From positions 1,229 to 27,869 of the forward strand of contig DEBL01000236.1 of the NCBI GenBank assembly GCA_002348535.1: a stretch of DNA of 26,641 bases, written 5' to 3'. A program made the position numbers and the translations under genes. Positions within the stretch are counted from its first letter, which is position 1. Every line of letters starts with the position of its first letter. The notes below the pieces were generated by a model, which saw only the letters and a program-made list of their open reading frames with translations, did not search any database and was not told the DNA's origin. Shown in pieces: positions 1 through 5,933 of this stretch. Source of the DNA: Deltaproteobacteria bacterium UBA2957 (lineage in GTDB: Bacteria > Myxococcota_A > UBA796).

Positions 1-117
1 TGCGGGTACGGGCACGGGCACGGGAGCACCGGGCAGAATGTCATCCACCACCTGCCCGAGTCGGTCAGCCCACTCGGCAAGCTTGTCTCGCCACCCTCTG
101 GTGCGTGGTTTGGTCAC
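1..117 (-). CDS. N-terminal fragment of an unknown protein (runs off the left edge)
   Basis: A GTG start at 117 on the minus strand opens a frame that stays open for 39 codons to the window edge. A purine-rich GAGGGG lies about nine bases upstream and works as a ribosome binding site. The visible product begins with basic residues (TKPRTRGWRDK), then a short amphipathic helix-like stretch (LAEWADRLGQVVDDI), then a Pro-Val repeat (PVPVPVPA). The repeat comes from the cgggca-type short tandem bases at 1-30. I do not recognise the family. It is divergent from the membrane protein starting at 181, so the 63 bases between them should hold both promoters. The start and the ribosome binding site are what I see; the rest of the gene is outside the window. 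Confidence 0.5.
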   Translation of the reverse strand, partial: MTKPRTRGWRDKLAEWADRLGQVVDDILPGAPVPVPVPA

Positions 118-180
118 TTCGCGTTCCCCTCTGTGACAGTATATGCACGGATCTCCTCCCTCTGTCTTTAAGAAATCGCT

Positions 181-1842
181 GTGTTTTTTATTTACGACCA
201 CCACTTGAGAGGCGCCCTCGGAGCGATTGTGCTGCTGCATCTCATTTTGGGCTGGTGGGGCATTCGGAACATGGGCATCCACGGAGCGACGGCTGATTTC
301 TGGATGGATGAGACACCCACATTGAGCGTCGTGGGTGAGCCATTCGTACAGAAATCCGGTCTGCTTGAAGCGTCGTGTTCGCCCCCCGTCGAGGTTCTGC
401 ATCTTGGCCAAGTCCGACTCCCCATTTGGGACACCCCTATGGTCGGTGCCATCGGAGATTGGCCCGGGCATTTGGCTGCCGCGATGGGAATGAGCCACTC
501 GACGATCATGGCCATGCATCTTGGCCTGAGCTGTGTACTCATCGCTTTGGTTCACCGTTTTGTACGCCTGCATGGTTCGGCGATTGCCGCGAATGCTGCT
601 GCCACGCTGTTGGCCACAGATTGGGTGTATGTGTTCCTCAGGCGTACGCTGGGTGGCACCGAAATTCTATTGTCAGCCAGCGCCTTGCTGTGCCTCTGGG
701 CGCTCTGGAGTCGCCGGTGGGGAGGCGGACGCCATGGATTGACGGCGCTGGCCCTCGGCGCCGGAATCGGTCTCGCAACCCACATCGCATTTTCACTCAC
801 AGCCATCGCCCTCGTCACGACGGCACTCGTCATGCGGTGGGACAAGCCTGCCCTCAGGCCTCCGCTCCCTTCGCGATGGATGCCCGTCACCCTAGCACTG
901 TTGATTCCTCTCGTGCCCCTGTTGACCGCCTTCGTGCACTACGTGGTTGTGGATATGCAGTCCATCTGCGGATCCGTCTTCGACTGGCGAAGCTCTATAC
1001 GGGGCATGAATGGCAGCCTGCTCCCAACGGACTCCCGTTGGCCCATTACCGCGGCATGGCTCGGTGAAGGGCTGTCGTTTCTGCGATTGGCGTGGGGGGC
1101 CGACGCGCCGGCCTGGGTCTCACCACTCCGAACCCTCGGGTGGATTGTTCTACTCGGCGGTACGGTGGTTGCGTGGCGCGATACAGACCAAACACCGCGG
1201 TTCGCATTGGCACGATTTTGCTCGGTTTTCGTGCCGACACAGGTGCTGTTAATCGCCATCTTGGCGCCGGACCTGCACCATCTATCGGTCGCAACCCCTG
1301 CGCTGATGATCTGGGCAGGGCTGTCCACCGAGGCCATCTTTGGTTTTTTCGCTCCCCCACGGAGCCTGAGGCGAGCCATCGCGGTGTTCATTGGCTGCCT
1401 TCCTTGGGCCGTCGGAGGGAGCCTTTCGGTCGCAACCACCGACTCCACACTGGCGACGATTCACCGACCGACTGTTGCGGCCGACGCCCAACAGGCGCTT
1501 GGTGACTTGGTTTCCCAATCCGGAGCGGTGAGGGTCGTCACGGTCGCACCATCGCCGACTAAATTCTTAAGCGTGCTGGTGCCATCCGTTGAATTCCACC
1601 ACCTCAACGCACCAACAGGAGGCTCGGCCACGATGTACCGTGAGATCATTCAGGCGGCCAACGGAGGACACCTATTGGTGGTAAAGCCGCTGAAATCAGC
1701 CGCGACCAACTCGCCTACGCCTCTGGTTTCGGCCCTCGAAAAGGCTGCGGATCGGGACGGTGTCGCGCTGGTGGCGGTCGATCACCTACCCGGCGGTGCC
1801 GCAACGCTCTTCGCTGTGGGTTCGCAAACGGATCAACCTTAG
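181..1842 (+). CDS. Multi-pass membrane protein, GT-C (mannosyltransferase-like) type
   Basis: The 553-residue product has about ten hydrophobic segments. An early acidic patch (DFWMDETPTLS, near residues 39-49) sits after the first membrane segment. This is the usual place of the catalytic acidic motif in GT-C enzymes such as the ArnT/PMT group, which transfer sugars from polyprenyl-phosphate donors on the outer face of the inner membrane. The last ~130 residues are soluble and unassigned. I read the family from layout only; no diagnostic motif beyond the acidic patch is visible. The GTG at 181 lacks a clear ribosome binding site. A GTG at 229 with GGAG five bases upstream is an alternative that would shorten the first helix. 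The stop overlaps the stop of the convergent M23 peptidase by three bases. Confidence 0.6.
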   Translation: MFFIYDHHLRGALGAIVLLHLILGWWGIRNMGIHGATADFWMDETPTLSVVGEPFVQKSGLLEASCSPPVEVLHLGQVRLPIWDTPMVGAIGDWPGHLAAAMGMSHSTIMAMHLGLSCVLIALVHRFVRLHGSAIAANAAATLLATDWVYVFLRRTLGGTEILLSASALLCLWALWSRRWGGGRHGLTALALGAGIGLATHIAFSLTAIALVTTALVMRWDKPALRPPLPSRWMPVTLALLIPLVPLLTAFVHYVVVDMQSICGSVFDWRSSIRGMNGSLLPTDSRWPITAAWLGEGLSFLRLAWGADAPAWVSPLRTLGWIVLLGGTVVAWRDTDQTPRFALARFCSVFVPTQVLLIAILAPDLHHLSVATPALMIWAGLSTEAIFGFFAPPRSLRRAIAVFIGCLPWAVGGSLSVATTDSTLATIHRPTVAADAQQALGDLVSQSGAVRVVTVAPSPTKFLSVLVPSVEFHHLNAPTGGSATMYREIIQAANGGHLLVVKPLKSAATNSPTPLVSALEKAADRDGVALVAVDHLPGGAATLFAVGSQTDQP

Positions 1843-2882
1843 CGCCTTGCCAAGGCGTTCCCGAGGAGCGCGTCCAATCGCGCCACATGGCTTCTAAACG
1901 CATCCTGTTCTCCCGGTGCAATGGAACGACTCATGGTCCCGTGAATGTCGATCGGGTCCAAGACCCTCTTGCCTTTGTTGAGCTGGTAGTGCAGGTGAGG
2001 GCCTGAACTTCGACCCGTGTTGCCACTGGCACCGATCACGTCGCCAGCTCGGACGTGCTGTCCAGCACGAACATCCGTCGAGGACAGGTGCAGGTATTTG
2101 GCGAGCGTCCCGTCGGAGAACTTGATTTCGACGCAGTTTCCGTTCGAGCGTGTGTTCCAGTTTGTGCGGGTCACCCGACCCGACCGGGTTGCGAGCGTGG
2201 GGGTACCGACCGGCGTCTTAAAATCCATGCCCGCGTGTGAAGGTCGATCCTTGAGCAGCGACGTGACCACCTCGTAATCGGTAAGCGGGGACTCCTTTAA
2301 GCGTCGAGCAATCTCCGTTCCGTCCTTCATCCAATAGCTTGAGTATGTGTCCTGCTTGCGCTGATATCGATACGCAGTGAGTGTGGTTCCGAGCTTGCCG
2401 GATTTAAGGGACGCAGCGACAATCTCAACTCCGTCCGCCGTAGGCTTCCAAGCGACACGGACCCGGTCGCCTTTGCGGAGGTCTCGGCGGAGGTCAATGT
2501 CCCAATGAAACAGCCGTGAATAGACTGCGCTCAGCGCACCCCCGTGCTCGGAGTTTGCAGATGCGAATGTCCGAGCCAAGGAATGGGAGACTTCCTGGTC
2601 AAGAACTTGCCATCCAGCGGTATTGACCGCAGCGGCGGATGCCGTCTGTATTCCTTGGGCCTCATCGGGTGACATTGACGCGGGCATCACATCCACGGGA
2701 ACCTTCACAGGTTGCGGCTCGCTACCGGTGGCGGGAGGCACAACATCTTGCGAGCCCACCGATGCTTTCATGTCCGACTGAGCCGGCGGAGACCGGTCGG
2801 TCACCATGTAGAGATTGAGGGACAGGGATGTGGTCAGCAGCCCTAATAGCAACCAAGGACGACCGGGTGCAGTTTGATTCAT
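1839..2882 (-). CDS. M23 (LytM) family peptidoglycan endopeptidase, membrane-anchored
   Basis: Zinc metallopeptidase expected to cut peptide cross-links of peptidoglycan in the periplasm. The C-terminal LytM domain is clear: HAGMD gives the first His and the Asp ligand, and GPHLHYQ gives the HxH pair. Gly-rich strands (SGRVTRTNWN, GDVIGASGNTG) lie between. The upstream part (LARTFASANSEHGG, DLRKGDRVRVAW, LTAYRYQ) matches the regulatory domain preceding LytM in MepM/ShyA/Csd3-type enzymes. An uncleaved N-terminal anchor (WLLLGLLTTSLSLNLYMV) follows the chosen ATG at 2882. The frame is open to a TTG at 2945, but neither start has a good ribosome binding site. I prefer the ATG because it puts the anchor near the N-terminus. 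Family assignment is firm; the exact cleavage specificity is not visible. Confidence 0.9.
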   Translation of the reverse strand: MNQTAPGRPWLLLGLLTTSLSLNLYMVTDRSPPAQSDMKASVGSQDVVPPATGSEPQPVKVPVDVMPASMSPDEAQGIQTASAAAVNTAGWQVLDQEVSHSLARTFASANSEHGGALSAVYSRLFHWDIDLRRDLRKGDRVRVAWKPTADGVEIVAASLKSGKLGTTLTAYRYQRKQDTYSSYWMKDGTEIARRLKESPLTDYEVVTSLLKDRPSHAGMDFKTPVGTPTLATRSGRVTRTNWNTRSNGNCVEIKFSDGTLAKYLHLSSTDVRAGQHVRAGDVIGASGNTGRSSGPHLHYQLNKGKRVLDPIDIHGTMSRSIAPGEQDAFRSHVARLDALLGNALARR

Positions 2883-2990
2883 GGGGATGTCGGGGAGGGG
2901 AGAGTGGGGATGATCAACCGTCACGCTTTTCTCTATGCTTGTCAAGCACTGCTATAGAAAACACTTTAAGTTAAGGGGGAAAATTTGCCT

Positions 2991-3014
2991 TTAAAGTCAT
3001 TATTTTGACTTTAA
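2991..3014. promoter_or_regulatory. 9-bp inverted repeat in an AT-rich divergent control region
   Basis: TTAAAGTCA (2991-2999) and TGACTTTAA (3006-3014) form a perfect inverted repeat around a six-base centre. The right arm overlaps TTGACT (3005-3010), a possible -35 element for rightward transcription. TATAGA (3024-3029) is a possible -10, although the 13-base spacing is short. The surrounding 2945-3045 is far more AT-rich than anything else here. The arrangement suggests an operator for a dimeric regulator controlling the RNA downstream, the M23 peptidase gene on the other side, or both. The repeat is seen; the role is inference. Confidence 0.4.
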
Positions 3015-3035
3015 TAAAAAATTTATAGATCGAAT

Positions 3036-3281
3036 CAAAAAAGCCTACAGATGGTCACTTCGGGTCCGATTCATTCTGTGCGGTCTAGTGTGCTACTGGA
3101 GGAAGAACCGCAGGCAGAGAGAATGCTGAGGTACGGATTCCCGGCTGTTACCCGGGAGAGAGCTGCACCAAATTCAGCCGCCTCGGCTTCTCTTTGCCCC
3201 CTCCGGCGCCTCAGCGCCTGCGCAGCACAACCCGAGGAGCGGGGCCGGTTCGAATGGGTAGGAGAACCGGCCCCCTTTTTT
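3036..3281 (+). ncRNA. Candidate structured non-coding RNA, 6S-like outline
   Basis: No convincing protein is encoded here, but the bases fold into one long irregular hairpin. A basal stem pairs CTTCGGGT (3058-3065) with ACCCGAGG (3230-3237). GTGCT (3090-3094) pairs with AGCAC (3224-3228), and CTGGAGG (3096-3102) with CCTCCGG (3200-3206). An 18-bp stem with one bulge pairs 3113-3131 with 3181-3198, and a terminal TCCCGG/CCGGGA hairpin sits at 3139-3157. A small hairpin GGCGC-ctca-GCGCC (3205-3218) can form in the 3' strand of the central open region. The folded body is about 180 nt and an intrinsic terminator follows. Closing stem, asymmetric central bubble and long apical arm are the outline of 6S RNA, but I cannot match its conserved bases. 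The 5' end is estimated from a weak promoter. SRP RNA and tmRNA are unlikely, since their signature sequences are absent. Confidence 0.5.
3241..3281 (+). terminator. Strong intrinsic terminator after the candidate RNA
   Basis: GGGGCCGGTTC (3241-3251) and GAACCGGCCCC (3264-3274) form a perfect 11-bp stem with a 12-base loop. Six T follow almost at once (3276-3281). The T run is on the + strand only, which fixes the direction of transcription and supports a real transcript upstream. Confidence 0.85.
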
Positions 3282-3282
3282 G

Positions 3283-3508
3283 GATGACTGGGCTCCCAAA
3301 GCCGTGGTGTGCAGGCGACACGCGCCTTACAGCGGTGGTGAAGCAAGACGAGTTGGAACTCAGGACGGTCACCGGGCCCGCCGCAGGACCTCAGTGGGAT
3401 TGCACTCTCCGAAATGCGATGCTGGCCATCGACCGAACACTTCGAATCCATACGGCGATGGTTGCGGAGCCGAGCGGAATCAATGGATTCGGTCGGGCCA
3501 GCGTCCAA
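3283..3508. other. Gap without a recognisable gene
   Basis: These 226 bases lie between the terminator of the candidate RNA and the stop of the leftward glycosyltransferase-like gene. Open frames cross it on both strands, but their translations are low-complexity and resemble nothing I know. I see no tRNA signature, no second terminator and no clear promoter. Confidence 0.4.
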
Positions 3509-4273
3509 TCAACGGTCGAAGGTGCCTTCTCGAATCATTCTATCGAGCGCATCTGTGACCGATCCGTTGCCCGACAACTGGTGTTCAAACGTCCGGCTCG
3601 CTTCGGCAAATCGATCCCGATTTGGCCCAATGGGAGGCGATATCTTTCGAATCGAGAGGGCCTCTTTGAGCGAATCTTCGATCAGGTCGAAGAATTCGTC
3701 GGCATCGGCAACTGTGAGCGCTTCTGCGAGGTGACTTGTTCGGCCTTGGGACCTCAGCTTCATGTACAAAAATAGCTCGACGGGCAAATCATCCGACTGG
3801 CCAATCCGGCTCAACGCCGATCGGCGAACCATTGCCCCAGACTGCCAAAGAGGGGTTGGTGCCTCATCTGCTTTGTCGGGGTCCGCCTCGGCTGTCAATC
3901 GTCCGTGCTCATCGACCAGCACCAGATTGCACGTCAGCAAGTCGATGCCGGGATTGATTGCCAAGGCAGTCCGCTGACGAGACAACCGATTGGGAAGCAT
4001 GCGAACACCCGGAATGGCGAGCGCGATCAGCGCCGCACTCGTGTGCTTCAACCCGATCCGATACGCATCGCCAAGAGAGCACTCTGGACCGATCTTTGCC
4101 ACGACCGCATCAGCAACCTGCCCGATTCCACTTGTCGTGCGGTCCAACACCACGACCTGCGCGGAGGCATTGCGCTGACGCTTTATATCCGCGAGATTGA
4201 CGGCAAGCTGTCGCCAATTCGAATCATCGATGGGAATGAACACAGCAACAGAAGTGGTCGGATCGGTAGCCAT
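3509..4273 (-). CDS. Glycosyltransferase family 2-like protein, probably catalytically altered
   Basis: The 254-residue product follows the GT-A/GT2 layout: an N-terminal strand (SVAVFIPIDD), a nucleotide-fold core (AQVVVLDRTTSG), a GDAYRIGLKHTSAALIALAIPG segment, and an acceptor-side segment with SGAMVRRSAL and ELFLYMKLRSQGR. In active GT2 enzymes the segment after the GxAxNxG-like helix carries the metal-binding DxD. Here the equivalent position reads LAIPGVRM, with no acidic pair. It may therefore be inactive, or use another mechanism. The C-terminal ~50 residues are acidic and helical. The ATG at 4273 has GGTGA upstream. It lies 33 bases downstream of cutA on the same strand, so the two are probably co-transcribed. 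Family assignment is moderate and comes from the overall pattern. Confidence 0.6.
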   Translation of the reverse strand: MATDPTTSVAVFIPIDDSNWRQLAVNLADIKRQRNASAQVVVLDRTTSGIGQVADAVVAKIGPECSLGDAYRIGLKHTSAALIALAIPGVRMLPNRLSRQRTALAINPGIDLLTCNLVLVDEHGRLTAEADPDKADEAPTPLWQSGAMVRRSALSRIGQSDDLPVELFLYMKLRSQGRTSHLAEALTVADADEFFDLIEDSLKEALSIRKISPPIGPNRDRFAEASRTFEHQLSGNGSVTDALDRMIREGTFDR

Positions 4274-4306
4274 AGCATCACCGCATCGGCCAACGAACGC
4301 GAACCT

Positions 4307-4633
4307 TTAGGGCATTTTACGTACCGACTGCTCGACCCATGAAAGATAGTCTGCATGCCCGGCGTCTGTATGCACCACAAGCACCTCAGGGCACTCGTAG
4401 GGATGCAACTCCACCAAGCGCTCACGAAGCCGATCCGATCCGGTACGGGTGGTCTTGAAGATCACCATCGATTCTGCTTCGTCGTGCACCTTGCCCTGCC
4501 ACCGATAGATGCTCCGCACGCTTGGCAGAATGTTTCCACATGCTGCCAATTCCTCTTTCACCACACTGGTTGTAAGTCGCGTGGCAGTCTCTTGATCGGG
4601 GGCCGTCACAAAGACCATGGATACCGATGTCAT
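4307..4633 (-). CDS. cutA: CutA1 divalent-cation tolerance protein
   Basis: Small trimeric protein of the CutA1 family, linked to metal tolerance in Escherichia coli although its biochemical role is still unsettled. The 108-residue product has the family landmarks in order: VFVTAPDQETA at the N-terminus, VVKEELAACGNILP (the conserved LAAC-N region), SIYRWQGKVHDEAE (the Y-W-G-K-E strand), MVIFKT, and the C-terminal HPYECPEVLVV motif. The length agrees with the usual ~110 residues. I chose the ATG at 4633 because AGGAGGAG lies directly upstream; the frame extends 22 codons further without support. A GT2-like gene follows it and a lipoprotein gene diverges from it. Confidence 0.95.
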   Translation of the reverse strand: MTSVSMVFVTAPDQETATRLTTSVVKEELAACGNILPSVRSIYRWQGKVHDEAESMVIFKTTRTGSDRLRERLVELHPYECPEVLVVHTDAGHADYLSWVEQSVRKMP

Positions 4634-4688
4634 CTCTCCTCCTGCAGTTCTGTTGTGACTTCGGGCATAATCCAGCAGAGGAGAATTC

Positions 4689-5288
4689 GTGAATCGCACT
4701 CACCCGTTACTGTTGGTCGCGATCGTTGCCGTGGCATGCACAAAGGTGCAACGACCGGACGGCAACGGCGGCCCAACGCAATACTGCGACAGCACGGTAC
4801 GCATCGAATTTCCCGATGGCGGCTGGACCGAGTACAACGGCTGCCATGAGGTGATGCTGGATGCTACTTACGAATTCGATCCCGACGACCCTCCGTCGAT
4901 TCGCAGCTTCAAGATTCAACTCACAGGGGCCAACGATCCGGGCTTCGAGTGCTGGATGGTGGTGACCAGCTACGGCATTTGCGGGCCCGGATTTTACGGC
5001 GTTGGGCCAAGCGAGAGTACCCTCGTCGAGATGGCAACCTACGACTGCGATTATGTTCCGGACGCCTATGAGGGACGGTACACCAGCACCGATGGGCAGA
5101 TGCGAATTGAGACCGTCTACGCCGGCGATGAGACCGGTGACTTTACCGGCGATCCCTTATTCAGTGAATTCGAAGCCAGCATCGAGGCCAAGACACAAGA
5201 GGGCCTCAATGTGATCATCGCATTCGATATCGGCGCGTACCTTCGCGGCGATGATGGCGAAGAAAACGAGTGCCTGTTCGCAGACTGA
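4689..5288 (+). CDS. Putative lipoprotein of unknown function
   Basis: Starts with GTG at 4689, supported by AGAGGAGA five to six bases upstream. The 199-residue product has a short basic N-terminus, a hydrophobic run (LLLVAIVAVA) and a lipobox-like AVAC with Cys at residue 17, so it should be exported and lipidated. The mature part is acidic and rich in Asp, Tyr and Gly, with about eight further Cys. Paired Cys in GFECWMVV-SYGICG and in TYDCDY suggest disulfides, as expected outside the cytoplasm. I do not recognise a domain. It is convergent with bolA, with a single base between the two stops, and divergent from cutA. The lipoprotein call rests on the signal sequence only. Confidence 0.75.
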   Translation: MNRTHPLLLVAIVAVACTKVQRPDGNGGPTQYCDSTVRIEFPDGGWTEYNGCHEVMLDATYEFDPDDPPSIRSFKIQLTGANDPGFECWMVVTSYGICGPGFYGVGPSESTLVEMATYDCDYVPDAYEGRYTSTDGQMRIETVYAGDETGDFTGDPLFSEFEASIEAKTQEGLNVIIAFDIGAYLRGDDGEENECLFAD

Positions 5289-5289
5289 A

Positions 5290-5610
5290 TCAGGCGTTTC
5301 GCTTCGACCCGCCCCGGCACTGGGGCGACTGCGCCGCCGTACCACCGGTCGCAGCGTGCTGCGAAACTGACATGGTTTTGAGCGCGAGCGCATGAATGCT
5401 GTCGGCCATCTCGTTCTTGAGCGCTCGATAGACGGCTTGGTGCTGTGCCACCATCCTCATCCCCTCGAAAGCATCCGAGACGACAAAAACATTGAAATGC
5501 GACTCCGCGCCGCGTGGCACATTGTGCATGTGCGACTCATCCACAACTTCAAGCACAGTGGGATGAAAGGCTTCGGTCAACTGGGTGTGAATGCGTTCGG
5601 CCATCGTCAT
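5290..5610 (-). CDS. bolA: BolA family protein
   Basis: BolA proteins bind monothiol glutaredoxins through a shared iron-sulfur cluster; E. coli BolA also acts as a DNA-binding regulator of morphology and stress genes. The product matches E. coli BolA along its length: AERIHTQLTEAFHP, then LEVVDESHMHNVP, ESHFNVFVVSD with the conserved class-II fold pattern, HALAL in the last helix, and a tail with SPQCRGG like the E. coli SPPCRG tail. From the ATG at 5610 it is 106 residues, the expected size. The open frame reaches a TTG at 5679, but that would run through a terminator hairpin. An ATG at 5604 is the other option. There is no good ribosome binding site. The leader holds four hairpins, described separately. 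Confidence 0.93.
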   Translation of the reverse strand: MTMAERIHTQLTEAFHPTVLEVVDESHMHNVPRGAESHFNVFVVSDAFEGMRMVAQHQAVYRALKNEMADSIHALALKTMSVSQHAATGGTAAQSPQCRGGSKRNA

Positions 5611-5637
5611 GACGGCATCGTAACCCGTCGAGGCAAT

Positions 5638-5673
5638 AAAAAGGTCGGGGACGCTGAAATCAGCGTCCCCGAC
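5638..5673 (-). terminator. Intrinsic terminator 28 bases upstream of bolA
   Basis: A perfect 14-bp stem joins 5644-5657 and 5660-5673 (GTCGGGGACGCTGA and its complement). On the minus strand it is followed by C and five T (5643-5638). No T run follows on the + strand, so it acts on leftward transcripts. No protein gene precedes it on that strand, so it either ends a small RNA or works as an attenuator in the bolA leader. Confidence 0.75.
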
Positions 5674-5688
5674 ACCCAACCCAAATGA

Positions 5689-5742
5689 ACAGGTTTAAAC
5701 CTGTCTCCTCCAAAACAGAGGAGGTCAGCGGAACACCCGCTG
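5689..5742 (-). ncRNA. Hairpin array in the bolA leader (small RNA or attenuator)
   Basis: Three further hairpins precede the terminator on the minus strand. CAGCGG/CCGCTG has a five-base loop (5726-5742). CCTCC/GGAGG has an eight-base loop (5707-5724). A perfect 16-base palindrome, ACAGGTTTAAACCTGT, lies at 5689-5704. CGCTGA in the 3' arm of the first hairpin (minus strand) is complementary to TCAGCG in the 3' arm of the terminator, so a mutually exclusive fold is possible. I match no known riboswitch class. The hairpins are seen; the regulatory reading is inference. Confidence 0.4.
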
Positions 5743-5796
5743 TACTCGACGCCAATGTAGGCACGAACCGTCGAAGAAAAGGGGGGGTGCATCTTG

Positions 5797-5842
5797 TGTC
5801 ACGGGCTCGTCACAAAATGGTCTGCTGTCACGGAGTCGTCAC
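5797..5842 (+). promoter_or_regulatory. Two direct-repeat boxes resembling PhoB/OmpR-family sites
   Basis: Two near-identical 17-base units, 5797-5813 and 5826-5842, match at 15 of 17 positions and start 29 bases apart. Each contains two GTCAC-ending half sites 11 bases apart, for example CTGTCAC-GGAG-TCGTCAC in the second. Two 7-base direct repeats with a 4-base spacer is the architecture of a Pho box (known consensus CTGTCAT repeats); the GC-rich spacer here differs from the usual AT-rich one. They lie upstream of an operon that includes an OprP/OprO-type porin. The repeats are seen; the regulator is inferred. Confidence 0.5.
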
Positions 5843-5867
5843 CCACAACCTGCGCGCGGGTAGTACA

Positions 5868-5899
5868 TTGAACTCCCAAAGCGGCCACACCAGTATAAA
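5868..5899 (+). promoter_or_regulatory. Possible promoter of the lipoprotein-porin operon
   Basis: TATAAA at 5894-5899 is a fair -10 element 34 bases before the start codon. TTGAAC at 5868-5873 is the nearest -35-like hexamer, but the 20-base spacing is too long. A weak -35 would fit an activator-dependent promoter. TACATT at 5864-5869 is an alternative -10 closer to the direct-repeat boxes. Confidence 0.35.
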
Positions 5900-5933
5900 G
5901 AGACTGTGAGCCCGTTCTGCCGAAGGAATCCCC

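Noticed and set aside
1..30. Short cgggca-type tandem repeat as a CRISPR or satellite element
   Set aside because: It is only a few six-base units and encodes a Pro-Val run in frame with the leftward partial gene.
2883..2945. N-terminal extension of the M23 peptidase from a TTG
   Set aside because: The extra 21 residues place a charged segment before the membrane anchor, and the TTG has no ribosome binding site. Kept as an alternative start only.
2940..2945. TTGACA on the minus strand as a consensus -35
   Set aside because: No acceptable -10 element is found 16-18 bases downstream.
3058..3238. SRP RNA or tmRNA identity for the structured RNA
   Set aside because: No GGAA-tetraloop/AGCAGCC segment of SRP RNA, and no tRNA-like end or tag frame of tmRNA.
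3194..3775. Open frame of 193 codons on the + strand
   Set aside because: It starts inside the candidate RNA, runs through its terminator and then antisense to the GT2-like gene. The translation resembles no protein.
5611..5679. Longer BolA starting at a TTG
   Set aside because: The extension would translate the terminator hairpin, and BolA homologues begin at the AERI segment.
5689..5704. 16-base palindrome as an attachment or recombination site
   Set aside because: No integrase, second copy or element boundary is present nearby. It fits better as one hairpin of the bolA leader.
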